DNA of 45,407 nucleotides from Oscillibacter sp. (GTDB lineage Bacteria > Bacillota > Clostridia > Oscillospirales > Oscillospiraceae): positions 1 to 45,407 of the forward strand of contig NZ_JAQUVF010000020.1 in NCBI RefSeq assembly GCF_028693505.1. The letters are read 5' to 3'. Position numbers and translations under genes: made by a program. This document shows, in pieces, positions 7,796 to 16,479 of this stretch; position 1 is the stretch's first letter, and each line of letters begins with the position of its first letter. The notes under the pieces were generated by a model. It ran no database searches. It was not told the origin of the DNA and worked only from the letters and a program-made list of their open reading frames with translations.

Positions 7796-7939
7796 AATAC
7801 AAGCAAATCAGGATAGCTGCAACGTAGTGCCGCGCGCACGGGCTGACACCTATCTTCTTTTGCGTTTGATGGGTGTTTCGGGCCGATGCGGGTCTGAAAC
7901 GCCTTTTCTTTTTACAAAAGGCACAAGGAGGTTTTTAAC
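7796..7939 (+). promoter_or_regulatory. Structured ssnA leader, candidate riboswitch or attenuator
   Basis: The leader can fold in two competing ways. CTATC (7850-7854) can pair with GATAG (7812-7816), enclosing about 33 bases with small internal stems. Alternatively ACACCTATC (7846-7854) pairs over nine positions with GATGGGTGT (7868-7876). The second helix overlaps by two bases the stem of a terminator-like hairpin (7875-7913). The ribosome binding site AAGGAGG (7925-7931) follows. I could not match it to purine, xanthine, Moco, guanidine, ZTP, THF or T-box leaders. The ligand and even the regulatory role are unproven. Confidence 0.45.
7875..7913 (+). terminator. Leader terminator hairpin upstream of ssnA
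   Basis: A ten-pair stem (7875-7884 with 7891-7900, loop GATGCG, two G-U pairs) is followed by a pyrimidine tract TTTTCTTTTT. Its position inside the 5' leader suggests attenuation rather than gene-end termination. Confidence 0.55.
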
Positions 7940-9283
7940 ATGATCTTACTGGCAAACGGCAAAGTCATTACCCGAGACGATCTCGGCGTTTCCTACCTGC
8001 CAAACGGCGGCGTTGTGACCGACGGCGGCAGCATCGTGGCGGTGGGCAACACCGCCGATTTGAAGGCCCAATACCCCCAGGCGGAATTTGTGGACGCCCG
8101 GGGCGGCGTCATCATGCCGGGACTTATCAACGCCCACACCCACATCTACTCCGCCCTCGCCCGGGGCCTTTCCATCGAGGGCAACCACCCCACCAATTTT
8201 TACGAGGTGCTGGACGGGACCTGGTGGGCCATCGACCGCCATCTGGACCTCGCCGCCACCCGGGCCTCCGCCCAGGCGCTGGTGATGGACTCCATCAAGC
8301 AGGGCGTCACCACCATCTTCGACCACCACGCCTCCTTTTGCGAGATTCCCGGCTCTTTGACGCAGATTGCCGAGGTGACACAGGAGATGGGCATTCGGGC
8401 CAGCCTTTGCTACGAGGTCAGCGACCGGGACGGCGAGGAAAAATCCATCCAGTCCGTGGAGGAAAACAAGGATTTCATTGACTACTGTGAGAAAAACCCC
8501 AGCGACATGCGCAAAGCCATGTTCGGCGGGCACGCGCTCTTCACCATCTCGGACAAGACCTTTGACCGCATGACCGCCGCCAACGGCGGCCGCGTGGGCT
8601 TCCACATCCACGTCTCCGAGGGGATGAACGACGTGTACGACAGTCTGCAAAATTACGGACGCCGTCCCGTCCAGCGGCTCCACGACCATGGGATTCTGGG
8701 AGAAAAGACGATCCTCGGCCACTGCATCCACGTCAATACCGCCGAAATGGACCTCATCAAGGCAACCGACACCATGTGCGTCAACAATCCCGAGAGCAAC
8801 ATGGGCAACGCCGTGGGCATCTCCCCCGTCCTCCAGCTGTACAAAAAGGGCATCCTTCTGGGCATGGGCACGGACGCCTACACCAACGACATGCTGGAAT
8901 CCATCAAGGTGGCCCTCTGCTCTCAGCGGCATAACGCGTGCCTGCCCGGCGTGGGCTGGTGCGAGGTCACCGACATGCTGTTTCAAAACAACGCCCGGAT
9001 GGCATCGCGCACCGGCTTCCCCACCCTCGGCGTTTTGCGCCCCGGCGCGGCGGCGGACGTCATCGTCATGGACTACAAGCCCTATACGCCCTTCTCCGAC
9101 GAAAACGTCGACGGCCACATCCTCTTTGGCATGACCGGCCGCCAGTGCCAGACCACCATGATTAACGGCAAGATTTTAATGCAGGACCGCCAGCTGACCG
9201 AAATCGACGAGGAAGCCGTCAACGCGCACATTCTGGAGAGCGCCAAGCGCCTCTGGGGCGCGCTCAACCACCGCGTCTATTGA
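7940..9283 (+). CDS. ssnA: Putative aminohydrolase SsnA
   Basis: A 447-residue amidohydrolase-superfamily protein of the SsnA type, linked to selenium-dependent molybdenum hydroxylase loci. Its substrate is not firmly established; relatives deaminate guanine or similar rings, and it belongs to the anaerobic urate/purine gene set. Metal ligands are visible: HTH at residues 66-68 (INAHTHIYSA), later GFHIHVSEG and LGHCIHV, and the catalytic GTDAYTNDM. NPESNMGNA matches the amidohydrolase pattern. AAGGAGG lies eight bases before ATG 7940. It is followed by ygfK 34 bases downstream and is probably controlled by the structured leader. Confidence 0.92.
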   Translation: MILLANGKVITRDDLGVSYLPNGGVVTDGGSIVAVGNTADLKAQYPQAEFVDARGGVIMPGLINAHTHIYSALARGLSIEGNHPTNFYEVLDGTWWAIDRHLDLAATRASAQALVMDSIKQGVTTIFDHHASFCEIPGSLTQIAEVTQEMGIRASLCYEVSDRDGEEKSIQSVEENKDFIDYCEKNPSDMRKAMFGGHALFTISDKTFDRMTAANGGRVGFHIHVSEGMNDVYDSLQNYGRRPVQRLHDHGILGEKTILGHCIHVNTAEMDLIKATDTMCVNNPESNMGNAVGISPVLQLYKKGILLGMGTDAYTNDMLESIKVALCSQRHNACLPGVGWCEVTDMLFQNNARMASRTGFPTLGVLRPGAAADVIVMDYKPYTPFSDENVDGHILFGMTGRQCQTTMINGKILMQDRQLTEIDEEAVNAHILESAKRLWGALNHRVY

Positions 9284-9317
9284 AAACAATTTGCTTTACG
9301 ATAAAGGAGGAACCACG

Positions 9318-12269
9318 ATGTCCGAACAGATGACTCCCATCCCCTTCCGGGAACTTTTAACGTGGATCACCGCGGAATACCGCCGCCAAGGCACGGTATT
9401 CGGCGTCCACACCCCGTACCATGCCGGTGTGAAGAAGCTGCCCATTTTTGGGGAGACCATCGAAACGCCCTTCGGCCCCGCCGCCGGTCCCAACACCCAG
9501 CTGGCCCAAAACATCATCGCGGGCTACTTTGCAGGCGCCCGCTTCTTTGAGCTGAAAACCGTGCAGAAAATGGACGGCGCGGAGCTTGCCGCCTGCATTT
9601 CCCGTCCCTGCATTCTGGCGGAGGACGAGTGCTACAACTGTGAATGGTCCACGGAGCTGACCGTGCCCCAGGCCTTTGGGGAATATGTGAAGGCTTGGTG
9701 CGCGCTGAAGATCATGGCGAAGGTCTATGGTCTTGGCGACCCGGACGGCTTCGTATTCAACATGTCTGTGGGCTACGATCTCGCGGGCATTCAGGGGGAA
9801 AAGATCGACGCCTTCCTCAGCGGCATGACCGACGCCTCCGCCACCCCCATCTTCCGGGAATGCATCCGGGTTTTGCACGAATTTTTCCCCGCCGAGGGCG
9901 CTTTTATTGACGCCATCTCCCCCCGCGTCTCCCGCAGCGTGACGGTCTCCACCCTCCACGGCTGCCCGCCGGACGAGATCGAGCGCATTGCCTCCTACCT
10001 CATTGAAAAGAAACATCTCCACACCTTCATCAAGTGCAACCCCACGCTGCTGGGCTATGAGACTGCCCGGTCCATTCTGGACGGCATGGGATACGACTAT
10101 ATTGCCTTCGACGACCACCACTTCAAGGAGGATTTGCAATACGCCGACGCCGTGCCCATGTTCCGCCGCCTTATCAAGCTGGCCCAGTCTCAGGGCGTGG
10201 AATTTGGCCTGAAGCTCTCCAACACCTTCCCGGTGGACGTGAAGGCCGGGGAGCTGCCCAGCGAGGAGATGTACATGGCGGGCAAGGCCCTCTTCCCCCT
10301 CACCACCGCCATGGCCGCCCGGCTCTCCCGGGAATTTGACGGCAAGCTGCGCCTTTCCTACGCTGGCGGCGCGGACGCCTTCAACATCGAAGCGCTGTTC
10401 GGGTGCGGCATCTGGCCCATCACCATGGCCACCACCGAGCTTAAGCCCGGCGGCTATCAGCGCTTCAAGCAGATCGGCGACAAGCTGGATGCGCTGTCCT
10501 TCGCCCCCTTCACCCGCGTCGATGTGGACCGTATCGAGGCGCTTTCCCGAGCCGCCCAATCCGACGCGCATCACGTCAAGGCCCTCAAGCCCCTGCCCCG
10601 GCGCAAGCTTTATGAAAAGGTCCCCCTGCTGGACTGCTTCACGGCCCCCTGCAAGGGCGGCTGCCCCATCGGGCAGGACATTCCGGAGTATATCGAGCTT
10701 TGCCGCAAGGGGCACTACGCCGCCGCGCTGCGTCTCATCACGGAAAAGAACCCCCTCCCCTTCATCACCGGCACCATCTGCGCCCACCGCTGCATGACCA
10801 AATGCACCCGGAATTTCTACGACGAGCCGGTGCACATCCGGGGCACCAAGCTGGTGGCCGCCCAGCGGGGATACGACGAGTGCCTGCGCGCGCTGCCCGT
10901 GCCCGCCCCCTCCGGGAGCGGCGCGAAGGTTGCCGTGATCGGCGGCGGCCCCACCGGCATGTCCGCCGCCTACTTCGTGGGCCGCGCCGGGATTCCCGTC
11001 ACGCTTTTTGAGCGCTCCGACAAGCTGGGCGGCATCGTCCGGCAGGTGATCCCCGCCTTCCGCATTTCGGACGAGGCCATCGATAACGACGTGGCTTTGA
11101 TGGAAAAGATGGGCGTGGAGATCCGTTTGAACACGGAGGCCCCCTCCGTCGCAAGCTTGAAGGCCCAGGGCTACACCCACATTTTCTTCGCCGTGGGCGC
11201 GTGGAAGGCCGGCAGGCTGGACATTCCCGGCAACGTGGTGCCCGTCATCGGCTGGCTGCGGGATATGAAGGCGGGCAAGGCCGTTTCTCTTGGCCACGTG
11301 GCGGTGGTCGGCGGCGGCAACACCGCCATGGACGCGGCCCGGGCAGCGCTGCGCGCAGGGGCAGTCTCCGCCACGCTGGTCTATCGCCGCACCAAAAAAT
11401 ATATGCCTGCCGACGCGGAGGAGCTGGAGCTGGCTCTGCGGGACGGCGTACAGCTTTTGGAGCTGGCTGCCCCCGTGGAGCAGGCAGCGGGCAAGCTGGT
11501 GTGCAAGAAAATGCAGCTGGGTCCGCCGGACGCCTCCGGCCGCCGCAGCCCTGTGGAAAGCGGGGAAACCGTCTCCATCGACTGCGATACCGTGGTCTCC
11601 GCCGTGGGCGAGCGGGTGGACAGTGATTTGTTCACCGCCAACGGTATTGACGTGGACGCCAAGGGCATTCCGGATTTTGTGACCAACCTGCCCGGGGTCT
11701 ACGTGGGCGGCGACGCCATGCGCGGTTCCGCCACGGTGGTGGAGGGCATTGCCGACGCGCAGGGCTTTTCCAATGCGGTCATTGGGCGTGCGCACCCGGT
11801 TTCCATTCCCACCCACGCCAAAGCCACTCGGGAGGAGGCCATCGCCAAAAAGGGCATTCTCTGCGAATCCGCCAAGTGTGAGGGGGACCGGTGCCTCACC
11901 TGCAACGTGGTGTGCGAGTGCTGCGCGGACGTTTGCCCCAACCGGGCCAACGTCGTCATCACCCTGCCGGACGGCCGCCGAGAGATTCTCCACGTGGACC
12001 GGATGTGCAACGAGTGCGGCAACTGCGCCGTTTTCTGCCCCTATGACTCCGCTCCCTACCGGGATAAATTCACCCTGTTTCTGGACGGCAACGGGTTTTC
12101 GGAGAGCGAGAAGAATCAGGGCTTCTTGCCGCTGGGCGGGCACAAGGTCCTCGTCCGACTCAATGGCCGAGTGCTCAATGTGGATCTGGACCAGCCCAAC
12201 GACCTGCCGCCGGAGATCGAAGTTTTGATTTTGACGGTTTTGACCGACTACGCCTACCTGCTGGGCTGA
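9318..12269 (+). CDS. ygfK: Putative selenate reductase/iron-sulfur flavoprotein subunit YgfK
   Basis: A 983-residue multidomain iron-sulfur flavoprotein. The name selenate reductase is a database label; in urate and purine loci it is thought to pass reducing equivalents or act in ring reduction. Domain order: residues 1 to about 430 form a dihydroorotate-dehydrogenase-like barrel (STLHGCPPDEIERIASYL); about 430-530 is a GltD-like 4Fe-4S cluster region (APCKGGCPIGQDIPEY, then CAHRCMTKCTR); next an FAD fold (VAVIGGGPTGMSAA) and an NAD(P) fold (VAVVGGGNTAMDAA); the C terminus has cysteine clusters (CNVVCECCADVCPN, CNECGNCAVFCPYDSAP). ATG 9318 is chosen for AAAGGAGG seven bases upstream. A terminator follows. 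Confidence 0.92.
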   Translation: MSEQMTPIPFRELLTWITAEYRRQGTVFGVHTPYHAGVKKLPIFGETIETPFGPAAGPNTQLAQNIIAGYFAGARFFELKTVQKMDGAELAACISRPCILAEDECYNCEWSTELTVPQAFGEYVKAWCALKIMAKVYGLGDPDGFVFNMSVGYDLAGIQGEKIDAFLSGMTDASATPIFRECIRVLHEFFPAEGAFIDAISPRVSRSVTVSTLHGCPPDEIERIASYLIEKKHLHTFIKCNPTLLGYETARSILDGMGYDYIAFDDHHFKEDLQYADAVPMFRRLIKLAQSQGVEFGLKLSNTFPVDVKAGELPSEEMYMAGKALFPLTTAMAARLSREFDGKLRLSYAGGADAFNIEALFGCGIWPITMATTELKPGGYQRFKQIGDKLDALSFAPFTRVDVDRIEALSRAAQSDAHHVKALKPLPRRKLYEKVPLLDCFTAPCKGGCPIGQDIPEYIELCRKGHYAAALRLITEKNPLPFITGTICAHRCMTKCTRNFYDEPVHIRGTKLVAAQRGYDECLRALPVPAPSGSGAKVAVIGGGPTGMSAAYFVGRAGIPVTLFERSDKLGGIVRQVIPAFRISDEAIDNDVALMEKMGVEIRLNTEAPSVASLKAQGYTHIFFAVGAWKAGRLDIPGNVVPVIGWLRDMKAGKAVSLGHVAVVGGGNTAMDAARAALRAGAVSATLVYRRTKKYMPADAEELELALRDGVQLLELAAPVEQAAGKLVCKKMQLGPPDASGRRSPVESGETVSIDCDTVVSAVGERVDSDLFTANGIDVDAKGIPDFVTNLPGVYVGGDAMRGSATVVEGIADAQGFSNAVIGRAHPVSIPTHAKATREEAIAKKGILCESAKCEGDRCLTCNVVCECCADVCPNRANVVITLPDGRREILHVDRMCNECGNCAVFCPYDSAPYRDKFTLFLDGNGFSESEKNQGFLPLGGHKVLVRLNGRVLNVDLDQPNDLPPEIEVLILTVLTDYAYLLG

Positions 12270-12296
12270 GGATTTTTCCCCTGCGGAAACAAACCG

Positions 12297-12333
12297 ACAA
12301 GCGCCCGGAGATTTGCTCCGGGCGCTTGTTATT
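12297..12333 (+). terminator. Terminator after ygfK
   Basis: A 14-bp perfect stem (12297-12310 with 12316-12329, loop ATTTG). The T-tract is weak (TGTTATTT), so read-through into the moxR-type gene is possible. Confidence 0.7.
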
Positions 12334-12353
12334 TCTGGAAAAGATGCTATCAT
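12326..12353 (+). promoter_or_regulatory. Candidate promoter of moxR-VWA pair
   Basis: TTGTTA (12326-12331), 16-bp spacer, TATCAT (12348-12353). The -35 overlaps the end of the ygfK terminator. Confidence 0.45.
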
Positions 12354-12381
12354 AAAGACAGTAACAGTTGGGAGGTTTCTT

Positions 12382-13293
12382 ATGCTGAACTTTCTGAAAA
12401 GCGAGGGCGTGGACGCCGGGATTCTGAAAGAAATTGAGAAATTTCGCGCCGAGCATCCAACGGAGGAGACACTGCGATGCCGGATCCCGGAGCCGCGGTA
12501 TCTATACTACGGCAAAGAAGTCTGGGAGGAGGCCATCACCGCGCTGGTGTGCGGGGAAAATCTGCTGCTGGTGGGGCCAAAGGCCACCGGCAAAAACGTG
12601 CTGGCGGAAAATCTGGCCGCCGTATTTGCCCGCCCCAGCTGGGACGTTTCCTTTTACATCAACACCGACGCCGCCACCCTGCTGGGAACGGACACCTTTA
12701 CAGGCGGCGCGGTGGCGCTACGCAAGGGCCCCATCTACCGGTGCGCGGAGGATGGCGGCTTTGGCATTCTCGACGAGATCAACATGGCAAAAAACGAGTC
12801 GCTGGCGGTACTTCACGCCACACTGGACTTCCGCCGCTCCATCGACATGCCCGGCTATGACCGCATCGCGCTGCACCCCGCCGCCCGGTTCATCGCCACC
12901 ATGAACTACGGCTACGCCGGCACCCGGGAGCTGAACGAGGCGCTGGCCTCCCGCTTCGTGGTAATCGACATGCCCGCCATCACGACGGAGGGGCTGGTGA
13001 AGCTTTTGAAGCGGGAATTTCCCGCCCTCTCCCCCGCCTATGCCGACCAGTTTGCCGGTCTCTTTCAGGACATTCAAAAAAAGTGTGACGGCGGCGAGCT
13101 GTCCACAAAGTCCTTGGACCTGCGGGGCTTACTTGCCGCCGTCCGGCTGATGCGGGCGGGACTGGAGGGCAACCGGGCGCTGGAGCTGGGCCTTGTCAAC
13201 AAATCCTTCGACAGCTTTGAGCGCCAGCTGGTGACGGATGTGATCCGCACCCGGCTGCCGGAGTGCATCCGCTTTGAGGATGTGTTCGCCTGA
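12382..13293 (+). CDS. MoxR/CbbQ/NorQ-type AAA+ ATPase
   Basis: A 303-residue AAA+ ATPase of the MoxR class. These work with VWA-domain partners as chaperones that insert metals or activate metalloenzymes. Walker A is GPKATGKN (residues 65-72), Walker B is GILDEIN with D131 and E132, and sensor 1 is FIATMNYG followed by an arginine-finger-like ASRF. ATG 12382 has GGGAGG six to seven bases upstream. Its stop overlaps the start of the VWA gene by one base (TGATG), so the pair is translationally coupled. Position directly after ssnA-ygfK suggests service to a molybdenum hydroxylase, like CoxD/CoxE in carbon monoxide dehydrogenase loci; this is inference. Confidence 0.85.
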   Translation: MLNFLKSEGVDAGILKEIEKFRAEHPTEETLRCRIPEPRYLYYGKEVWEEAITALVCGENLLLVGPKATGKNVLAENLAAVFARPSWDVSFYINTDAATLLGTDTFTGGAVALRKGPIYRCAEDGGFGILDEINMAKNESLAVLHATLDFRRSIDMPGYDRIALHPAARFIATMNYGYAGTRELNEALASRFVVIDMPAITTEGLVKLLKREFPALSPAYADQFAGLFQDIQKKCDGGELSTKSLDLRGLLAAVRLMRAGLEGNRALELGLVNKSFDSFERQLVTDVIRTRLPECIRFEDVFA

Positions 13294-15014
13294 TGGAAAT
13301 TCTGGACAGTGAGAAGCGCCGCGCGCAAAATCTCATCTGGAATGCCGCCGGGGAGTATCGCTTCGAGCCGGACTTCAAGGCCTATGACGAACAAGGCCGG
13401 GCCGACCTGTACTGGAACAGCATCATCGGCATCGTGCGAACGCTTTGCGGCCCGGAGACCTTGAAATCGCTCTTTGAGAGCTTTCACGGCTGTGTGGACG
13501 AGCCGCTTTATGAGCGGCTCGTGTGGCTGGGACTGGAAAACGCCGCCTTTTTACACCAGTCGCCCTCCCGCCCCGCCCTACCGTCCCTCCGGCAAAGCTA
13601 CGCCCGGCGGGTGGTGGCGCTTTGCGCCTCCAACCCCACGGACCGTCTGCTGGACGTGCTGGAGGAGGCCCACTTCCGCCGGGCGCTGGGCGAGGACCCC
13701 CCGATTAAACCCCGGGACCGGGAGATTCTGGACGCGCTGGAATTCCCCGGCGATTTGCAGGGAAACGCGCTGGCGGACCGGGCCCTCGCCCTGCTGCGGG
13801 AGTATTTTGGTTTTGTCCCCGGCGAGACCCAGACGCAGGAGGAACAGGCGGCAAAAAAGCGGCGCATCTTCCTCGGCTTTCACCGCAAGCTGCGCGCGGA
13901 CCTGCCCGCCGTGCGGGGCTTTGGCTATGGCTTTGGCGAACACACCGCGGCCTCTGTGGGCGGCGGAAAAGAATCCGGCCCGCCCCAGCGGCGCATCACG
14001 GACCTGACGTCCGCCCAGAGCGAGGCGGCGCTGCGCACGTATATCCGGGATTTCTTCGGTCCCCCGCTGTACGCTCCGGAGCAGTCCCGGCAGCTGGAGG
14101 CGCTTCTTTGCACCGGCGACCACACCGGCTGTCACCTCTACTACGCCCGGGGCGACGGAGAACTGGAGCGCACCGTGCGCGGCTACGCCGGGGCCCAGCG
14201 CCGAGAAGCGCTCAAGCAGATGGAGCGAAACCGGAGCGCCTACCGTGCGGATGAGGTGCGTCACCGGACCAGTATCGCCCGTCTCACAGCCCGCATCCGA
14301 AACGCCATGCTGGCCTATCTCCAGCCCACCGTGGTCCGCTCCGCCTCCGGCATGCTGGACGCGGGCCGTGTCTGGCGGGGCATCTATTTGAAGGATGACA
14401 AGGTCTTTTCCCGCACCTTGCAGACAGACCCCGGCGACCTTTGCGTGGACCTTCTGCTGGATAGCTCCACCTCTCAGCTCAGCCGGCAGGAGACCGTGGC
14501 GGCGCAGGGCTATATGATTGCGGAAAGTCTCACCCGCTGCGCCATTCCGGTCCGGGTCACCTCCTTTTGCTCCCTCAGCGGATACACCATCCTCACCCGC
14601 TACCGGGACTATCGGGAAACGGAGGCCAACGAGCGGATTTTCCACTATTTCACCACCGGCTGCAACCGGGACGGTCTGGCCATCCGCGCGCTTGCCAGGG
14701 AGCTGGAGGACGCGCCCTGCGAACACCGCATCGTCATTCTCCTCTCCGACGCCAAGCCCAACGACGTTGTAAAGCTGCGCCGCGGCGGGGGCTATGTGGA
14801 CTACGCGGAGCAAGAGGGCATTCAAAACACCGCCATGGAGGTGCGCGCCCTGCTGCACCGGGAGATTGCCGTCATCTGCGTTTTTACCGGTGATGACGAA
14901 GACATCCCCGCCGCCCACACCATTTACGGGCGAAACTTTGCCCGCATCCGCTCTCTGGACCAGTTTGCGGACACCGTGGGCACCCTCATTCAAAACCAGA
15001 TTCGGAACCTTTAG
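13293..15014 (+). CDS. VWA-domain protein, NorD/CoxE/CobT-like
   Basis: A 573-residue cytoplasmic protein with no signal peptide. The C-terminal third is a von Willebrand A domain with the MIDAS motif DSSTS (residues 390-394), later ILLSDAKPND. The N-terminal part is helical, as in NorD and CoxE, and carries no motif I recognise. Such proteins partner with MoxR-type ATPases. It is coupled to the preceding ATPase gene through a one-base overlap and ends at a bidirectional terminator shared with dpaL. The actual client is unknown. Confidence 0.8.
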   Translation: MEILDSEKRRAQNLIWNAAGEYRFEPDFKAYDEQGRADLYWNSIIGIVRTLCGPETLKSLFESFHGCVDEPLYERLVWLGLENAAFLHQSPSRPALPSLRQSYARRVVALCASNPTDRLLDVLEEAHFRRALGEDPPIKPRDREILDALEFPGDLQGNALADRALALLREYFGFVPGETQTQEEQAAKKRRIFLGFHRKLRADLPAVRGFGYGFGEHTAASVGGGKESGPPQRRITDLTSAQSEAALRTYIRDFFGPPLYAPEQSRQLEALLCTGDHTGCHLYYARGDGELERTVRGYAGAQRREALKQMERNRSAYRADEVRHRTSIARLTARIRNAMLAYLQPTVVRSASGMLDAGRVWRGIYLKDDKVFSRTLQTDPGDLCVDLLLDSSTSQLSRQETVAAQGYMIAESLTRCAIPVRVTSFCSLSGYTILTRYRDYRETEANERIFHYFTTGCNRDGLAIRALARELEDAPCEHRIVILLSDAKPNDVVKLRRGGGYVDYAEQEGIQNTAMEVRALLHREIAVICVFTGDDEDIPAAHTIYGRNFARIRSLDQFADTVGTLIQNQIRNL

Positions 15015-15022
15015 AATGCCGC

Positions 15023-15062
15023 AAAAGGGCCGGCGAAGCGTAGCTTCGCCGGCCCTTTTTTA
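15023..15062. terminator. Bidirectional terminator between VWA gene and dpaL
   Basis: A long GC-rich stem (GGGCCGGCGAAGC pairing with GCTTCGCCGGCCC, loop GTA) flanked by A and T tracts. Confidence 0.9.
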
Positions 15063-15067
15063 TCGTC

Positions 15068-16285
15068 TTAAACCGTTGGATACTCCCCATCCCAGAGCAC
15101 CTTGCGGAACTTCATGGGGTCGGTATTGCCCTCGGTGGAAAACAGCAGCACCTGGCTGAGCCGATCCAATTCCAGCTCCTCCCGTAAATCCTTGTATTCA
15201 TCCGTCTCCAGCAGCGCCGCCAACAGGCCCATGCCCACCGCGCCGGACTCGCCGGAGATCACCGTGGGGTCCCCCTTCACCGGCACGCCCAGCATCCGCA
15301 TTCCACGGGCGCTGACCCAGTCTGGACAGGAGACGAAGGCGGAGACGTGATTGCGCAGAATATCCCACGAGAGGAGATTTGGCTCCCCGCAGGCAAGACC
15401 CGCCATGATGGTTTTCAGGTCGCCCTTGACCACCTGGGGCTTCCCGTCCCCCGCCAAAGCCCCCCGATACAGGCAATCTGCGGCGCGGGCCTCCATCACC
15501 ACGAATTTGGGCGGGTCGTTTGGAAAGAGGTTTGTGAAATAGCCCACCACCGCACCGGCCAGACTGCCAACGCCCGCCTGAACGAACACGTGGGTGGGCC
15601 GGTTGACGCCGATCTGACGCAGCTGGTCCGCCGTCTCCGCCGCCATGGTTCCGTAGCCCTGCATGATCCAGGCCGGGATTTCCTCATACCCCTCCCAAGC
15701 CGTATCCTGCACCACAACGCCGTGCTTTGTCCGCCCCGCCTCCGCTGCTGCCATGCGGACGCATTCATCGTAGTTCACGTCCTCAATGGTTACCTGCGCG
15801 CCCTCCCGGGCAATGTTTTCATAGCGGGCAAGGCTGCTGCCCTTGGGCATATGTACCACCGCCCGCTGCCCCAGCTTATGCGCCGCCCAGGCAACGCCGC
15901 GGCCATGGTTTCCGTCGGTGGCCGTAAAAAAGGTGGCCTGTCCGAAGGCCTTGCGAAAGTCCTCTCCGGTCAGGTAGTCATAGGTCATCTCGCCAACATC
16001 CCGGCCCATCTGCTGGGCAATATAGCGCGCCATGGCAAACGATCCGCCCAGCACCTTGAAGGCATTCAGCCCAAACCGGAAGGACTCGTCCTTCACAAAC
16101 AATCCGCCAAGGCCCAGATAGTCCGCCATTCCGTTCAGCCGGGCCAGAGGTGTCACGGAATACTGGGGAAAGCCGGTATGGAACAAACGCGCCTTGGCAA
16201 CATTGTCCAAATCCATAATGGCCAGCTGTCGGTCCTCACTGGGCGGCATGCGGTTTGCAGCCCACTTGATCGTCTCTTTCACCAT
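15068..16285 (-). CDS. dpaL: Diaminopropionate ammonia-lyase
   Basis: A PLP-dependent fold-type II enzyme that converts 2,3-diaminopropionate to pyruvate and two ammonia. Also called YgeX; ygeX is part of the anaerobic urate gene set together with ssnA and ygfK. The 405-residue protein has the PLP lysine in FGLNAFKVLGG (K77), the ATDGNHGRGVAW asparagine loop, the glycine-rich phosphate site AGVGSLAGAV, and a C-terminal FSTEGNTDP. All are conserved in DpaL, and length is normal. GAGGTGAGG precedes ATG 16285. It is convergent with the MoxR-VWA pair. Partner genes ygeY and ygeW are absent nearby. Confidence 0.95.
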   Translation of the reverse strand: MVKETIKWAANRMPPSEDRQLAIMDLDNVAKARLFHTGFPQYSVTPLARLNGMADYLGLGGLFVKDESFRFGLNAFKVLGGSFAMARYIAQQMGRDVGEMTYDYLTGEDFRKAFGQATFFTATDGNHGRGVAWAAHKLGQRAVVHMPKGSSLARYENIAREGAQVTIEDVNYDECVRMAAAEAGRTKHGVVVQDTAWEGYEEIPAWIMQGYGTMAAETADQLRQIGVNRPTHVFVQAGVGSLAGAVVGYFTNLFPNDPPKFVVMEARAADCLYRGALAGDGKPQVVKGDLKTIMAGLACGEPNLLSWDILRNHVSAFVSCPDWVSARGMRMLGVPVKGDPTVISGESGAVGMGLLAALLETDEYKDLREELELDRLSQVLLFSTEGNTDPMKFRKVLWDGEYPTV

Positions 16286-16340
16286 TCCTCACCTCAGAAA
16301 AATTTTTAGTTTATCAAAATCTTTATTAGTCTTTAACACC

Positions 16341-16368
16341 ATGATAGCACACTCTTTCCATAAGTCAA
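16341..16368 (-). promoter_or_regulatory. Promoter of dpaL
   Basis: Minus-strand TTGACT (16363-16368), 16-bp spacer, TATCAT (16341-16346). Confidence 0.55.
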
Positions 16369-16437
16369 GGTCTTTCGCCACCCTTTGCACACTGAGAGTA
16401 AGTTTTCCCCCACTTTGGGCATCCTGATAAAAAGGGC

Positions 16438-16466
16438 TTGACAAATACCCCGTGGGGGTATATATT
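16438..16466 (+). promoter_or_regulatory. Promoter of copA-csoR-copZ
   Basis: Consensus TTGACA (16438-16443), 17-bp spacer, TATATT (16461-16466). The spacer is almost exactly filled by a CsoR-type operator. Confidence 0.85.
16445..16461 (+). promoter_or_regulatory. CsoR-type copper operator 1
   Basis: The 17-base palindrome ATACCCCGTGGGGGTAT sits between -35 and -10 and matches the known ATACCCC/GGGGTAT CsoR pattern. Repressor binding there would block RNA polymerase. Confidence 0.85.
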
Positions 16467-16479
16467 CAGTGTCAGCACG

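Noticed and set aside
7801-7939. Leader of ssnA as a T-box
   Set aside because: There is a faint resemblance (GTAGTGCCGCG to the T-box GGGTGGNACCGCG), but the core does not match and the leader is too short for the specifier stem.
9357-12353. A 998-codon open frame on the minus strand across ygfK
   Set aside because: It is the shadow of a GC-rich coding gene. The plus-strand product has clear domain motifs and a ribosome binding site; the minus-strand translation is low-complexity and rich in Gly, His and Ala without family motifs.
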